42,642 nucleotides of DNA, from positions 1 to 42,642 of the forward strand of contig JAEZCS010000176.1 in NCBI GenBank assembly GCA_023433445.1, given 5' to 3'. The translations under genes were made by a program, and so were the position numbers. Under the pieces are notes generated by a model. It was given only the letters and a program-made list of their open reading frames with translations. It was not told the origin of the DNA and ran no database searches. Positions within the stretch are counted from its first letter, which is position 1; every line of letters starts with the position of its first letter. Source of the stretch: Pseudomonadota bacterium (GTDB lineage: Bacteria; Pseudomonadota; Alphaproteobacteria; Sphingomonadales; Sphingomonadaceae). This document shows positions 7,347-14,959 of this stretch, one piece after another.

Positions 7347-9329
7347 ATGCTCAAGATCACCCTGCCCGATGGTTCCGTGCGTGAAGTCGCGCCCGGCACT
7401 ACTCCGGCGGATATTGCGGCGGCGATCGGCCCGGGTCTGGCGAAGGCAGCGATCGCGGCGCGAGTGGATGGCGAGCTGCGCGACATCATGCGTCCACTGG
7501 AGCAGGATTCGCAACTCGCGCTCGTGACGTCGCGGGACGAAGCCGATGCGCTGGAATTGGCGCGGCATGACTTCGCGCATCTGCTGGCCGAGGCTGTGCA
7601 GGCGCTGTTTCCGGGAACGCAGATCACCTTCGGTCCGGCGACCGACGATGGTTTCTACTATGATTTCGCGCCGAAGGACCGGCCCTTCACCGAGGAGGAC
7701 CTGCCAGCGATCGAGGCGAAGATGCGGGAGCTGATCGCGGCGAACAAGCCTCTCCGCCGAGAGGTGTGGACGCGTGAAGACCTGATCGCGCGCTGGAAGG
7801 CGGAAGGCGAGACGTTCAAGGCGGAATGGGCAGCCGAGCTTTCGCAAGGCGAGGAGCTGACGGTATATTGGTCGGGCGGCGACTGGCTCGACATGTGCCG
7901 CGGGCCGCACCTGGCTTCGACCGGCAAGCTCGATCCCAACGCATTCAAGCTGACCCGCGTGTCGGGCGCTTATTGGCGTGGCGACCAGAAGAATGCGATG
8001 CTGTCGCGCATCTACGGCACGGGCTGGCTGAACAAGAAGCAGCTGGACGCGCATCTGACGCGGCTTGAGGAAGCGGCCAAGCGCGACCATCGCAAGCTGG
8101 GCGCGGAGATGGACCTGTTCCACCTCCAGCAGGAAGCGCATGGCTCTGTCTTCTGGCATCCCAAGGGCTATCTGATCTGGCGGGAACTGGAGGCCTATAT
8201 GCGTCGTGCCATCGACGCTGGCGGCTATCGCGAGGTCAAGACGCCGCAGGTGATGGACGCGCGTCAGTGGGAGCAGTCGGGCCATTGGGGCAAATATCGC
8301 GAGAATATGTTCGTCATCCCCGACGAAGTGCCGAACGTCGAGGATGAAGGACCGCTGGTGTCCGACAGCGCCGACTGGATGGCGCTCAAACCCATGAACT
8401 GCCCGGCGCACGTCCTGATCTTCCGCCAGGGGATCAAGAGCTATCGCGACCTGCCGCTGCGCTTCTATGAAAATGGCTGCTGCCACCGCAACGAACCGCA
8501 TGGGGCGCTGCATGGGCTTATGCGCGTGCGCCAGTTCACGCAGGACGACGCGCATATCTTCTGCCGCGAGGACCAGATCGTGGCGGAGGTGCAGGCCTTC
8601 TGCGAACTGGCGGACCGAATCTACAAGGATTTCGGCTTCACCTACTCGATCAAGCTTGCGCTGCGCCCGGAAAAGCGCTTCGGCACCGAGGAAATGTGGG
8701 ACAAGGCCGAGGAGGAACTGCGCAACGCCGTTGCTGCCGCAGGCCTCAACACGCCCGAATATGGCTGGGAGGAATTACCGGGCGAAGGCGCCTTCTACGC
8801 GCCGAAGCTGGAATGGCATCTGACCGATGCGATCGGGCGGACATGGCAGGTCGGCACGATTCAGTCCGACCGCGTGCTGCCGGAGCGACTCGACGCATCC
8901 TATGTGGGCGAAGATGGCGAACGGCACCGGCCGGTGATGCTCCATAGGGCGATTTTCGGCTCCTATGAACGCTTCATCGGCATCTTGATCGAACATTATG
9001 CGGGCAAATTTCCGCTTTGGCTTGCCCCGGTGCAGGCGGTGGTGGCGACCATCGTTTCGGATGCAGACGACTATGCCAATGAGGTGGTGGAGAAGCTTCG
9101 GGCCGCCGGGATTCGTGCGGAGGTGGACGTCCGCAACGAGAAAATTAACTATAAGGTGCGCGAACATAGCCTTGCCAAAGTCCCGAATTTGCTGGTTGTG
9201 GGCCGCCGCGAAGCCGATGAAGGCACGGTGGCGTTGCGCGAGCTGGGCAAGGAAGGGCAAAGCGTCCTTGCCGTCGATGATGTCATCGCGCGCCTTGCAA
9301 AGGACGCCCGCGCTCCCGATATGCAGTGA
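7347..9329 (+). CDS. thrS: Threonyl-tRNA synthetase
   Basis: The 660-residue protein has an N-terminal TGS domain (MLKITLPDGSVREVAPG, about 1-62), the editing domain (HDFAHLLAEAVQALFP at about residue 74, and MCRGPHL), the class II catalytic core with the zinc ligands (Cys in MNCPAHVLIF, His in the RNEPHGALHGLMRVRQFTQDD block, His in MLHRAIFGSYERF), and a C-terminal anticodon-binding domain (LAPVQAVVATI). The ATG at 7347 matches the TGS start. A longer open frame beginning at 7113 lies mostly inside the DsrE-like gene and is not credible. A TTGACA hexamer at 7258-7263 in the upstream gap may belong to its promoter. Confidence 0.97.
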   Translation: MLKITLPDGSVREVAPGTTPADIAAAIGPGLAKAAIAARVDGELRDIMRPLEQDSQLALVTSRDEADALELARHDFAHLLAEAVQALFPGTQITFGPATDDGFYYDFAPKDRPFTEEDLPAIEAKMRELIAANKPLRREVWTREDLIARWKAEGETFKAEWAAELSQGEELTVYWSGGDWLDMCRGPHLASTGKLDPNAFKLTRVSGAYWRGDQKNAMLSRIYGTGWLNKKQLDAHLTRLEEAAKRDHRKLGAEMDLFHLQQEAHGSVFWHPKGYLIWRELEAYMRRAIDAGGYREVKTPQVMDARQWEQSGHWGKYRENMFVIPDEVPNVEDEGPLVSDSADWMALKPMNCPAHVLIFRQGIKSYRDLPLRFYENGCCHRNEPHGALHGLMRVRQFTQDDAHIFCREDQIVAEVQAFCELADRIYKDFGFTYSIKLALRPEKRFGTEEMWDKAEEELRNAVAAAGLNTPEYGWEELPGEGAFYAPKLEWHLTDAIGRTWQVGTIQSDRVLPERLDASYVGEDGERHRPVMLHRAIFGSYERFIGILIEHYAGKFPLWLAPVQAVVATIVSDADDYANEVVEKLRAAGIRAEVDVRNEKINYKVREHSLAKVPNLLVVGRREADEGTVALRELGKEGQSVLAVDDVIARLAKDARAPDMQ

Positions 9330-9428
9330 GGCAGCAATGCCACATGGGGCCGGTCAATCCGCAACTGCGGACTTGCCGCCCCTTTCGGCTTTGCGCTAAA
9401 GACCCCGCCAGATTGTTGAAGTTTCGAT

Positions 9429-9444
9429 AGGAGAAGCCGCTATA
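9429..9444 (+). promoter_or_regulatory. Ribosome site and candidate AUA start of infC
   Basis: AGGAG at 9429-9433 is 20 bases from the first ATG of infC (9454) but only 8 bases from an in-frame ATA at 9442. infC is the classic gene that uses rare, IF3-discriminated start codons (AUU in E. coli) for autoregulation. An AUA start would add four residues (M-R-P-P) to IF3. Spacing makes the ATA the better-placed codon. Confidence 0.5.
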
Positions 9445-9453
9445 CGTCCCCCA

Positions 9454-9987
9454 ATGATGCGCCGCCCGATGGCGCCGCCGCCTAAGTCCGGTCCCCGTTA
9501 CAATGAGTTCATCACCGTGCCCAAGGTGCGCGTGATCGACGACGAAGGCGAAAATCTGGGCGTGATGTTTACGCAGGAGGCCGTGGAGCGCGCTTACGAG
9601 CTGGGCCTGGACCTGGTCGAAGTGTCGCCTACCGCCGATCCGCCGGTTTGCAAGTTCCTGGACATCGGCAAATATAAGTACGAGGCCCAGAAAAAGGCGA
9701 ACATCGCCCGCAAGACCCAGAAGACGCAGGAACTCAAAGAGATCAAGATGCGTCCGAACATCGACGATCATGATTATGATACGAAGATGAAGAAGGTCCA
9801 TGATTTCATCGGCGATGGCGACAAGGTGAAGATCACCCTGCGCTTCCGCGGCCGCGAATTGTCGCACCAGCAGCTTGGCATGCAGCTGCTGCAGCGCGTG
9901 GCGGAAAATGTCGGCGAAATTGCGAAGGTCGAAGCCTATCCGCGCATGGAAGGCCGCCAGATGCTGATGGTGCTGGCGCCGAAGTAA
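9454..9987 (+). CDS. infC: Translation initiation factor IF-3
   Basis: The 177-residue protein shows the IF3 N-domain (GPRYNEFITVPKVRVIDDEG, then DLVEVSPTADPPVCKFLDIGKY), the Lys-rich linker, and the C-domain (EIKMRPNIDDHDYDTKMKK, then VKITLRFRGRELSHQQLGMQLL, ending RQMLMVLAPK). IF3 binds the 30S subunit, keeps subunits apart and proofreads the start codon. The coordinates use the first ATG, but the ribosome site fits an in-frame ATA at 9442 better, giving a protein four residues longer. Placement after thrS matches the common thrS-infC order. A terminator follows, and no rpmI-rplT is seen next to it. Confidence 0.95.
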   Translation: MMRRPMAPPPKSGPRYNEFITVPKVRVIDDEGENLGVMFTQEAVERAYELGLDLVEVSPTADPPVCKFLDIGKYKYEAQKKANIARKTQKTQELKEIKMRPNIDDHDYDTKMKKVHDFIGDGDKVKITLRFRGRELSHQQLGMQLLQRVAENVGEIAKVEAYPRMEGRQMLMVLAPK

Positions 9988-10007
9988 GCGTGCCGCCTTT
10001 GGCAGAT

Positions 10008-10054
10008 GCAATTGGGCAGGGCCTGGGTTTCAGGCTCCGCCCAATTTGCTTTTT
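10008..10054 (+). terminator. Rho-independent terminator after infC
   Basis: The arm GCAATTGGGC (10008-10017) pairs with GCCCAATTTGC (10039-10049) with one bulged base, and an inner CCTG/CAGG pairing extends the stem. The hairpin is followed by a T-rich run (10050-10054). It begins 20 bases after the infC stop. Confidence 0.75.
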
Positions 10055-10240
10055 GGCCTCGTGGAAGCTGCCGAGCCGACATGCGGGGCGAGAATGTTTC
10101 ATGAGTCGCCGACTCCGATGATGATCGACAGCGGCCTCCGGCTCGTTCATGCATCTGTCGCGGCGTAGAAAGCCGTGAACCTTAAGGAAGATTTCCGACC
10201 CATCGGATTGGAAAGCTTAGCTTTTGTAGAGAGGATGAAT

Positions 10241-10624
10241 ATGTTCAGCCACATCATGGTGGGTGCCGACGACGTTCAGGAGTCCAAGAAATTTTACGAC
10301 GCCACGCTGGGTGCGCTGGGTGTGTCGCCAGGTTTCACCGACGAAAAAGGCCGCGTTTTCTACATGACGCCAAGTGGCATCTTCGCGATCTCCAAGCCGC
10401 TGAACGGCGAACCGGCAACAGGCGCCAATGGGGGCACCATCGGATTTTCGGTTACCTCGCCTGAGCAGGCCGATGCATGGCATGCGGCGGGCATCGCGGC
10501 AGGCGGGGCGACGTGCGAAGATCCCCCCGGCGTTCGTGAGGGCGGCATGGGCAAGCTGTACCTCGCCTATCTGCGCGACCCCGCCGGCAACAAGCTGTGC
10601 GCGTTGCACCAGATGGCAGCCTGA
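10241..10624 (+). CDS. VOC superfamily (glyoxalase/bleomycin-resistance fold) protein
   Basis: The 127-residue single-module protein (MFSHIMVGADDVQESKKFYDATLGALG) has the paired beta-alpha-beta-beta-beta layout of the vicinal-oxygen-chelate fold: the first-module His in FSHIMVG, a substrate-side GGTIGFSVTSPEQADAWHAAGIAAGG, and the C-terminal YLAYLRDPAGNKLCALH, whose Asp-Pro-x-Gly-Asn is typical. The actual substrate cannot be told from sequence. GAGAGG sits six bases before the ATG at 10241; an ATG six bases upstream (10235) is adjacent to that site and less likely. It is convergent with the downstream oxidoreductase across a shared hairpin. Confidence 0.82.
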   Translation: MFSHIMVGADDVQESKKFYDATLGALGVSPGFTDEKGRVFYMTPSGIFAISKPLNGEPATGANGGTIGFSVTSPEQADAWHAAGIAAGGATCEDPPGVREGGMGKLYLAYLRDPAGNKLCALHQMAA

Positions 10625-10635
10625 ACCGGACCAAC

Positions 10636-10665
10636 TTTCAGGAGCGGGGTTTCACGCTCCTGAAA
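10636..10665. terminator. Shared hairpin between convergent genes
   Basis: An 11-base perfect stem (10636-10646 with 10655-10665) and an eight-base loop lie between the VOC gene and the convergent oxidoreductase. The stem has T on one side and A on the other but only a short U tract in either direction, so it probably serves as a modest bidirectional terminator. Confidence 0.55.
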
Positions 10666-10672
10666 TTCCAGA

Positions 10673-11785
10673 TCAGTTTGGAACGATCAGATATTTTTCA
10701 CCGGTACGCCGGGCATTGTAGGTGAGCACGGCATCACGGCTGAGCGCTTCGGCCAGTGAAATATGGCCTTTATAGTGGCTGGCGAAGGTCGTCGTGATGT
10801 TGTCCATCACGCGTTGCTTCATCCGCTGGATCGTTTCTGGCCCCGCCTTTTGCAGGAATGGAAATAGGAGCCAGCCACCAACAGACCAGCCAAAGCCGAA
10901 GCTGCGCGTCAAAATGGTGGGCGACAGGTCAAGCGCGCCGTAGATATAGGCTTGTTTGGGACTGTCCGAACCATAGCGGCTGTACGGCGCATCCTTGCTG
11001 GCCACTTGCTCCATGGCGTGCAGGATCTGGCTGACGAGATGGCCACCGCCGATCGCGTCGAAGGCGATGGTTGCGCCGGTCGCGGCGATGGCGGACTCCA
11101 GGTCAGCGGAGAACCCCTCGCCCGAACTGTTGAGCACATGTTCCGCGCCGATATTCTTGAGGATAGCCACCTGCGCATCATTGCGCACGATGTTCACCAG
11201 CGGAATGCCGTCTTCGTGTGCGATGCGAACCAGCATCTGGCCAAGGTTGGAGGCGGCGGCGGTGTGGACGATGGCTTTATGCTCTTCCCGCTTCATCGTT
11301 TCGACAAAGCCAAGAGCAGTCATGGGGTTGACGAAAGCGGAAGCGCCCTGCTCCGCCGTCACGTCGTCAGGCAAGACCATGCAGGCGCGAGCGTTGACCG
11401 TGCGATATTGCGCGAACATGCTGCCGCTGATCAAGGCGACGCGCTTGCCGAGCAGAGCCTGCGCCTCGGGTGATTCGCCTGCATCGATGACGGTGCCCGC
11501 GCCCTCATTGCCGATCGCCATCGGCTGGCCGACGCGGCCCGCAAGCGCGCGGCGGGCTGGGTCGGGCATGCGTGCGACGATGCGGCCGTTGCTATATTCG
11601 GCGTTTTCGACGTCGGCGGACGCGAAGAGCAGCGCAAGGTCGGACGGATTGATGGGCGCGGCCTCCACACGGACCAGCACCTCGTCCGCTTGCGGCGGCG
11701 GAAGCGTCTCTTCGGTAAGTTCGACGATCAAGCGACCGTCCTCATCCAAGGTCGACAGGAGTTTCAGGCCTTGGATCCGGGTCAT
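10673..11785 (-). CDS. MDR superfamily zinc-type alcohol dehydrogenase-like/quinone oxidoreductase
   Basis: The 370-residue protein begins MTRIQGLKLLSTLDEDGRL. The N-terminal GroES-like domain contains VRVEAAPINPSDLALL and GNEGAGTV. The nucleotide-binding domain has a divergent dinucleotide motif (VHTAAASNLGQMLVRIA), followed by a conserved FDAIGGG. Zinc-ligand cysteines typical of true alcohol dehydrogenases are not visible, which favours an NAD(P)H-dependent quinone/enone reductase type. The ATG at 11785 has an AGGAAA ribosome site; the open frame extends upstream to 11872, but that stretch overlaps the msrA end. It lies 14 bases downstream of msrA, so co-transcription is likely. Confidence 0.85.
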   Translation of the reverse strand: MTRIQGLKLLSTLDEDGRLIVELTEETLPPPQADEVLVRVEAAPINPSDLALLFASADVENAEYSNGRIVARMPDPARRALAGRVGQPMAIGNEGAGTVIDAGESPEAQALLGKRVALISGSMFAQYRTVNARACMVLPDDVTAEQGASAFVNPMTALGFVETMKREEHKAIVHTAAASNLGQMLVRIAHEDGIPLVNIVRNDAQVAILKNIGAEHVLNSSGEGFSADLESAIAATGATIAFDAIGGGHLVSQILHAMEQVASKDAPYSRYGSDSPKQAYIYGALDLSPTILTRSFGFGWSVGGWLLFPFLQKAGPETIQRMKQRVMDNITTTFASHYKGHISLAEALSRDAVLTYNARRTGEKYLIVPN

Positions 11786-11799
11786 GTGGCTTTCCTTTC

Positions 11800-12471
11800 T
11801 CAGGCTGAGGGGCGGACGCTGTAGAGGCTGGGAAACATCGCCTTGAACGCGGCGAGCTTGGGCATGTCCCACCGCTTGATATAGGGATGGCGCGGATTGC
11901 GGATCAGGAAATCCTGATGATAGGCGTCAGCGGACTGAAATCCGGTGAAACGCTCGACCTTGGTCACGATCGGGTCGCGCCAGAGCCCCGCCTTGCCCAG
12001 CTGTACCAGATAGGCGCGGGCAGCCTTGTCCTGCCCAGGCGTGAGCGGAAAGAGCGCGCTGCGATAATGGGTGCCGCGATCCGGCCCCTGATAATTGAGC
12101 GTGGTGGGATCGGCGATGACCGAGAAGAAGACCCGCAGCAGCGTGCCATAGCTGACCTGGCGAGGATCATAGGTGACGCGCACGGCTTCGGCGAAACCCG
12201 TGTCGCCTCGGCTGACGCGATCATAATCGACCTTGAGGTTGGCAGGGCCGCCGGCGAACCCGGACGTGACAAGGCGCACTCCCTTAACATGGGAGAAAAC
12301 GCCTTCGACACCCCAGAAGCAGCCGCCGGCGAACACAGCTGTTTCGAGTTTGCGCGTCGCCGGAGCATCTATCGTGGGCGCGGGAGCGAGCACGGGACGC
12401 TCTGCGCGCAGGGGAGAGGCGACGGCAATGGCCGCAGAGAAGGCTAGGAGAAAAGCGTTAACGCGCCGCAT
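11800..12471 (-). CDS. msrA: Peptide-methionine (S)-S-oxide reductase, exported
   Basis: The 223-residue protein has the MsrA catalytic motif GGCFWGVEGVF (about residues 51-61) and the family blocks FAGGPANLKVDYDRVSRGDTGFAEAVRVTYDP and DRGTHYRSALF. It reduces the S-epimer of methionine sulfoxide. The N-terminus, MRRVNAFLLAFSAAIAVASPLRA, reads as a Sec signal peptide, so the enzyme should act in the periplasm. No obvious ribosome site precedes its ATG. The upstream 55-codon gene overlaps it by 14 bases, which suggests translational coupling. Confidence 0.93.
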   Translation of the reverse strand: MRRVNAFLLAFSAAIAVASPLRAERPVLAPAPTIDAPATRKLETAVFAGGCFWGVEGVFSHVKGVRLVTSGFAGGPANLKVDYDRVSRGDTGFAEAVRVTYDPRQVSYGTLLRVFFSVIADPTTLNYQGPDRGTHYRSALFPLTPGQDKAARAYLVQLGKAGLWRDPIVTKVERFTGFQSADAYHQDFLIRNPRHPYIKRWDMPKLAAFKAMFPSLYSVRPSA

Positions 12472-12625
12472 GTGCGATCGCCTGGGGAGCGCTTTCGGGC
12501 GCGGCCATGGCGGAGGTGGTGAGCGCCGGAGGCTCAGTCATGTGAAAGGCGAACAACCCTACGGAGCCGATCGCGAAACCGCCGAGGAATCGCAGGAAGA
12601 GGTCCGACTTGAGGAATGTCAGCAT
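12458..12625 (-). CDS. Small membrane-anchored protein upstream of msrA (55 aa)
   Basis: The frame starts MLTFLKSDLFLRFLGGFAIG. It has one hydrophobic segment (about residues 10-28) and an Ala/Pro-rich tail. A strong purine-rich ribosome site (GGAAGGAAG) precedes the ATG at 12625, and the stop lies 14 bases inside msrA. I recognise no family. Good initiation signals, the membrane segment and the overlap with msrA support a real gene. It could anchor a partner, or act mainly as a coupling leader for msrA. Confidence 0.55.
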   Translation of the reverse strand: MLTFLKSDLFLRFLGGFAIGSVGLFAFHMTEPPALTTSAMAAPESAPQAIAHAAR

Positions 12626-12786
12626 GGCTTTCTTCCTTCCTTTCCTTGCCCGATCGGAGCGGGATAACGGCAGGCGGGTTAGCCTCTGCTGAACGAGGCT
12701 GCCGATAAGTTTCGAGTTGAAACGCGATATAAGCGGCCGACTTCTATGTGCAAGAGGCCGTTTCGGGTGTGGGTCCGCTTTTTTCA

Positions 12787-12867
12787 GTGAAAGAGGAAAA
12801 GAGACACAACCGCGCCCTTTCCTCTTCACACTTCGCTAGCCCCTCCCCCTTTCTAAAATGGAGAGGG
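12787..12867. repeat. Two intergenic hairpins downstream of the aminotransferase gene
   Basis: The first hairpin pairs about 12787-12799 with 12818-12829 (one bulge, long loop). The second pairs 12841-12848 with 12860-12867 and is fully paired only in the minus-strand transcript, through a G-U wobble. The second lies about 10 bases past the aminotransferase stop on that strand. Neither has a proper U tract. They may be transcript-end structures or copies of a short palindromic repeat. Confidence 0.35.
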
Positions 12868-12876
12868 CCGATCAGC

Positions 12877-14079
12877 TCATTTGAGGGCAGCGCAGGCTTC
12901 CTGGATGCGCTTGCACGCCTTGGCCAGTACCTCTTCCGACGTCGCATAGCTGATGCGGAAAGCAGGCGAGAGACCGAAGGCCGCGCCATGGACCGCAGCA
13001 ACGCGGGCCTCGTCCAAGAAATAGCCGATCAGCTTTTCATCGCTATCGATCAGCTGCCCCTTGGGCGTGGTCTTGCCCATCACACCGCTGGCGTCGGGAT
13101 AGACGTAGAAGGCGCCTTCCGGCGTCGGGCAATCGAGGCCCGGCGCATCGTTCAGCATCGACACGACCATATCGCGGCGCTTCTTGAAGGCGGCGTTGCG
13201 TTCTTCAAGGAAGTCCTGATCGCCGGTCAGCGCGGCGACGGCGGCCGCCTGACTGATCGAGCAAGGATTGGAAGTCGATTGCGACTGGAGCTTGCCCATC
13301 GCCTTGATGATCCATTCGGGACCACCGGCGAAACCGATGCGCCAGCCGGTCATCGAAAAGGCTTTGGAGCAGCCATTGACCGTCAGGGTGCGCTCATAGA
13401 GGTCGGGGCAGACCTGCGCGATGGTAGCGAAGGGGGTCGGGGCGTACCAGACATGCTCATACATGTCGTCGGTCATGATGAGGACATGCGGGTGACGACG
13501 CAGCACCTCGCCCAGATCCTTAAGCTCGCTCGCCGAATAGGCCGCGCCCGAAGGGTTGGAAGGCGAATTGAGGATCAGCCACTTGGTGCGCGGCGTAATC
13601 GCGGCGTCGAGCTGCGCGGCGGTGATCTTGTAGCCCTGGCTCGCCGGCCCCTCGACAAAGACGGGGGTGCCGCCCGCGAAGTTCACGATGTCGGGATAGC
13701 TGACCCAATAAGGCGCCGGGATGATGACCTCATCACCCACATCGACGGTCGCGACCAACGCGTTGAACAGGGTGTGCTTGCCGCCCGAATTCACGCTGAT
13801 CTGGCTGCGCTTATAGTCGAGGCTGTTGTCGCGCTTGAACTTGAAAGCGACCGCATCCTTGAGGTCGGCAGTGCCGTCGACGTCGGTGTAGCGGGTCAGG
13901 TTCTTGCGGATCGCGGCGATGCCCGCTTCCTTGACGAAGTCGGGCGTGTCGAAATCGGGTTCGCCCGCCGAGAGGCCAATGACATCGACGCCATCGGCTT
14001 TAAGGGCATTCACGCGCGCGCTCATCGCCAGGGTGGCGGAGGGCTGGATGCGACCGAGGGCAGCGGAAGTCTGGCTCAT
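12877..14079 (-). CDS. aatA: Pyridoxal-phosphate aspartate aminotransferase (class I, subgroup Ib)
   Basis: The 400-residue protein has the class I aminotransferase landmarks: VIGLSAGEPDFDTPDFV near the N-terminus, YWVSYPDIVNFAGGTPVF, NSPSNPSGAAYS, the PLP Schiff-base Lys in NGCSKAFSMTGWRIGF, and the substrate-carboxylate Arg in FRISYATS. It should interconvert aspartate/2-oxoglutarate and oxaloacetate/glutamate. The length and motifs match the Ib enzymes usual in alphaproteobacteria. It stands alone, with about 240 bases of repeat-containing sequence between it and pabC. Confidence 0.92.
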   Translation of the reverse strand: MSQTSAALGRIQPSATLAMSARVNALKADGVDVIGLSAGEPDFDTPDFVKEAGIAAIRKNLTRYTDVDGTADLKDAVAFKFKRDNSLDYKRSQISVNSGGKHTLFNALVATVDVGDEVIIPAPYWVSYPDIVNFAGGTPVFVEGPASQGYKITAAQLDAAITPRTKWLILNSPSNPSGAAYSASELKDLGEVLRRHPHVLIMTDDMYEHVWYAPTPFATIAQVCPDLYERTLTVNGCSKAFSMTGWRIGFAGGPEWIIKAMGKLQSQSTSNPCSISQAAAVAALTGDQDFLEERNAAFKKRRDMVVSMLNDAPGLDCPTPEGAFYVYPDASGVMGKTTPKGQLIDSDEKLIGYFLDEARVAAVHGAAFGLSPAFRISYATSEEVLAKACKRIQEACAALK

Positions 14080-14169
14080 CGTGACACTCTTTCTGATGGA
14101 TAGTGAGTCCGCGCGGACGGACGCGAGGCTCCTTAGTGCGCTATCGCGCAGGGGGCAACCGCCAGATGG

Positions 14170-14255
14170 TTTTCGTTATCCCAGCGAGAGCCGGAATCTT
14201 CGGAGGGTTGGCGCGAATTGGCTTGAGATCCCAGCTCCCGCTGGGATGACGAAAA
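14170..14255. repeat. Imperfect long inverted repeat (REP-like intergenic palindrome)
   Basis: The arm at 14170-14199 (TTTTCGTTATCCCAGCGAGA...) is an imperfect reverse complement of 14226-14255 (...CCCGCTGGGATGACGAAAA), around a 26-base centre. CATCCCAGC-type palindromes of this kind are a familiar dispersed intergenic element in sphingomonads and other alphaproteobacteria. No gene is inside. It lies between pabC and aatA and may act as a transcript-end or mRNA-stabilising hairpin. Confidence 0.7.
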
Positions 14256-14317
14256 TGAAGCAGGTAGCGGAGGTTGCTGCCCCCCCGGAGGCCCCTCCGC
14301 CTGCCAGAAGGAGTAAT

Positions 14318-14941
14318 TTACTTGACCAGCGACGCGGCGACCATGCCCCTGGCGGCGTTGCCGATAAAGAAGCCGCGGGCGAGATCGCGGGGGCGCAGAT
14401 CGTCCTCAACCGCTTCGCCCATTTCGATAAGACTGCGGCGCAAGATGCCAGGAAGCAGGCCGCGCGAAATCGGCGGCGTCACCAGCTTGTCGCCCCGTTC
14501 CACGAAGATCGAGGAGAAGCAGCCTTCGGTGAGGAAGCCGTCCTCGTCGGTCATCAGCACTTCGTAGGTGCCGCCGCGCTTCAATGCATCGCGGTAGATG
14601 CTGCGATCGGTTGTCTTGTGGATGAGGCGGAGGTCGTTGGCGGAGCCTTGGCGGGGCACGACAGCCACATGCATGATCGCCTGGGGCCAGGTGCGATGTT
14701 CGCGCACCTCTATGGCAATCGAACCGCGCCGCGAGACAAGGAGGCGCAGACGGCTGCGTTCGCGCAACCGAAAGGTCGCAGCCTGCAATTCGTTGCGGAC
14801 TTCATGGCGGTCGAAGCTGAAATCGAGCGCCGCAGCGCTTTCCTTCAGCCGTTCCAGATGCAGTTCCAGCAGCCTGATACCCTCGACGGGATCGAAAGCC
14901 ATAGTTTCGAGCAGATCAAACCGTCCGTCAGCCAACGACAT
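14318..14941 (-). CDS. pabC: Aminodeoxychorismate lyase-type class IV aminotransferase
   Basis: The 207-residue fold-type IV PLP protein shows FDLLETMAFDPVEGIRLLELHLERL, the PLP Lys context LIHKTTDRSIYRDAL, and the phosphate-binding region EGCFSSIFVERGDKLVTPPISRGLLPGILR. As pabB's partner it would release pyruvate from 4-amino-4-deoxychorismate to give p-aminobenzoate for folate. It begins 18 bases after the pabB stop, in another frame. It is shorter than free-standing PabC enzymes, and its N-terminus looks like the C-terminal half of the PabB-PabC fusions found in many bacteria, so the pair may be a split fusion. Confidence 0.85.
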   Translation of the reverse strand: MSLADGRFDLLETMAFDPVEGIRLLELHLERLKESAAALDFSFDRHEVRNELQAATFRLRERSRLRLLVSRRGSIAIEVREHRTWPQAIMHVAVVPRQGSANDLRLIHKTTDRSIYRDALKRGGTYEVLMTDEDGFLTEGCFSSIFVERGDKLVTPPISRGLLPGILRRSLIEMGEAVEDDLRPRDLARGFFIGNAARGMVAASLVK

Positions 14942-14959
14942 CGAAACTATTCCAGCCCC

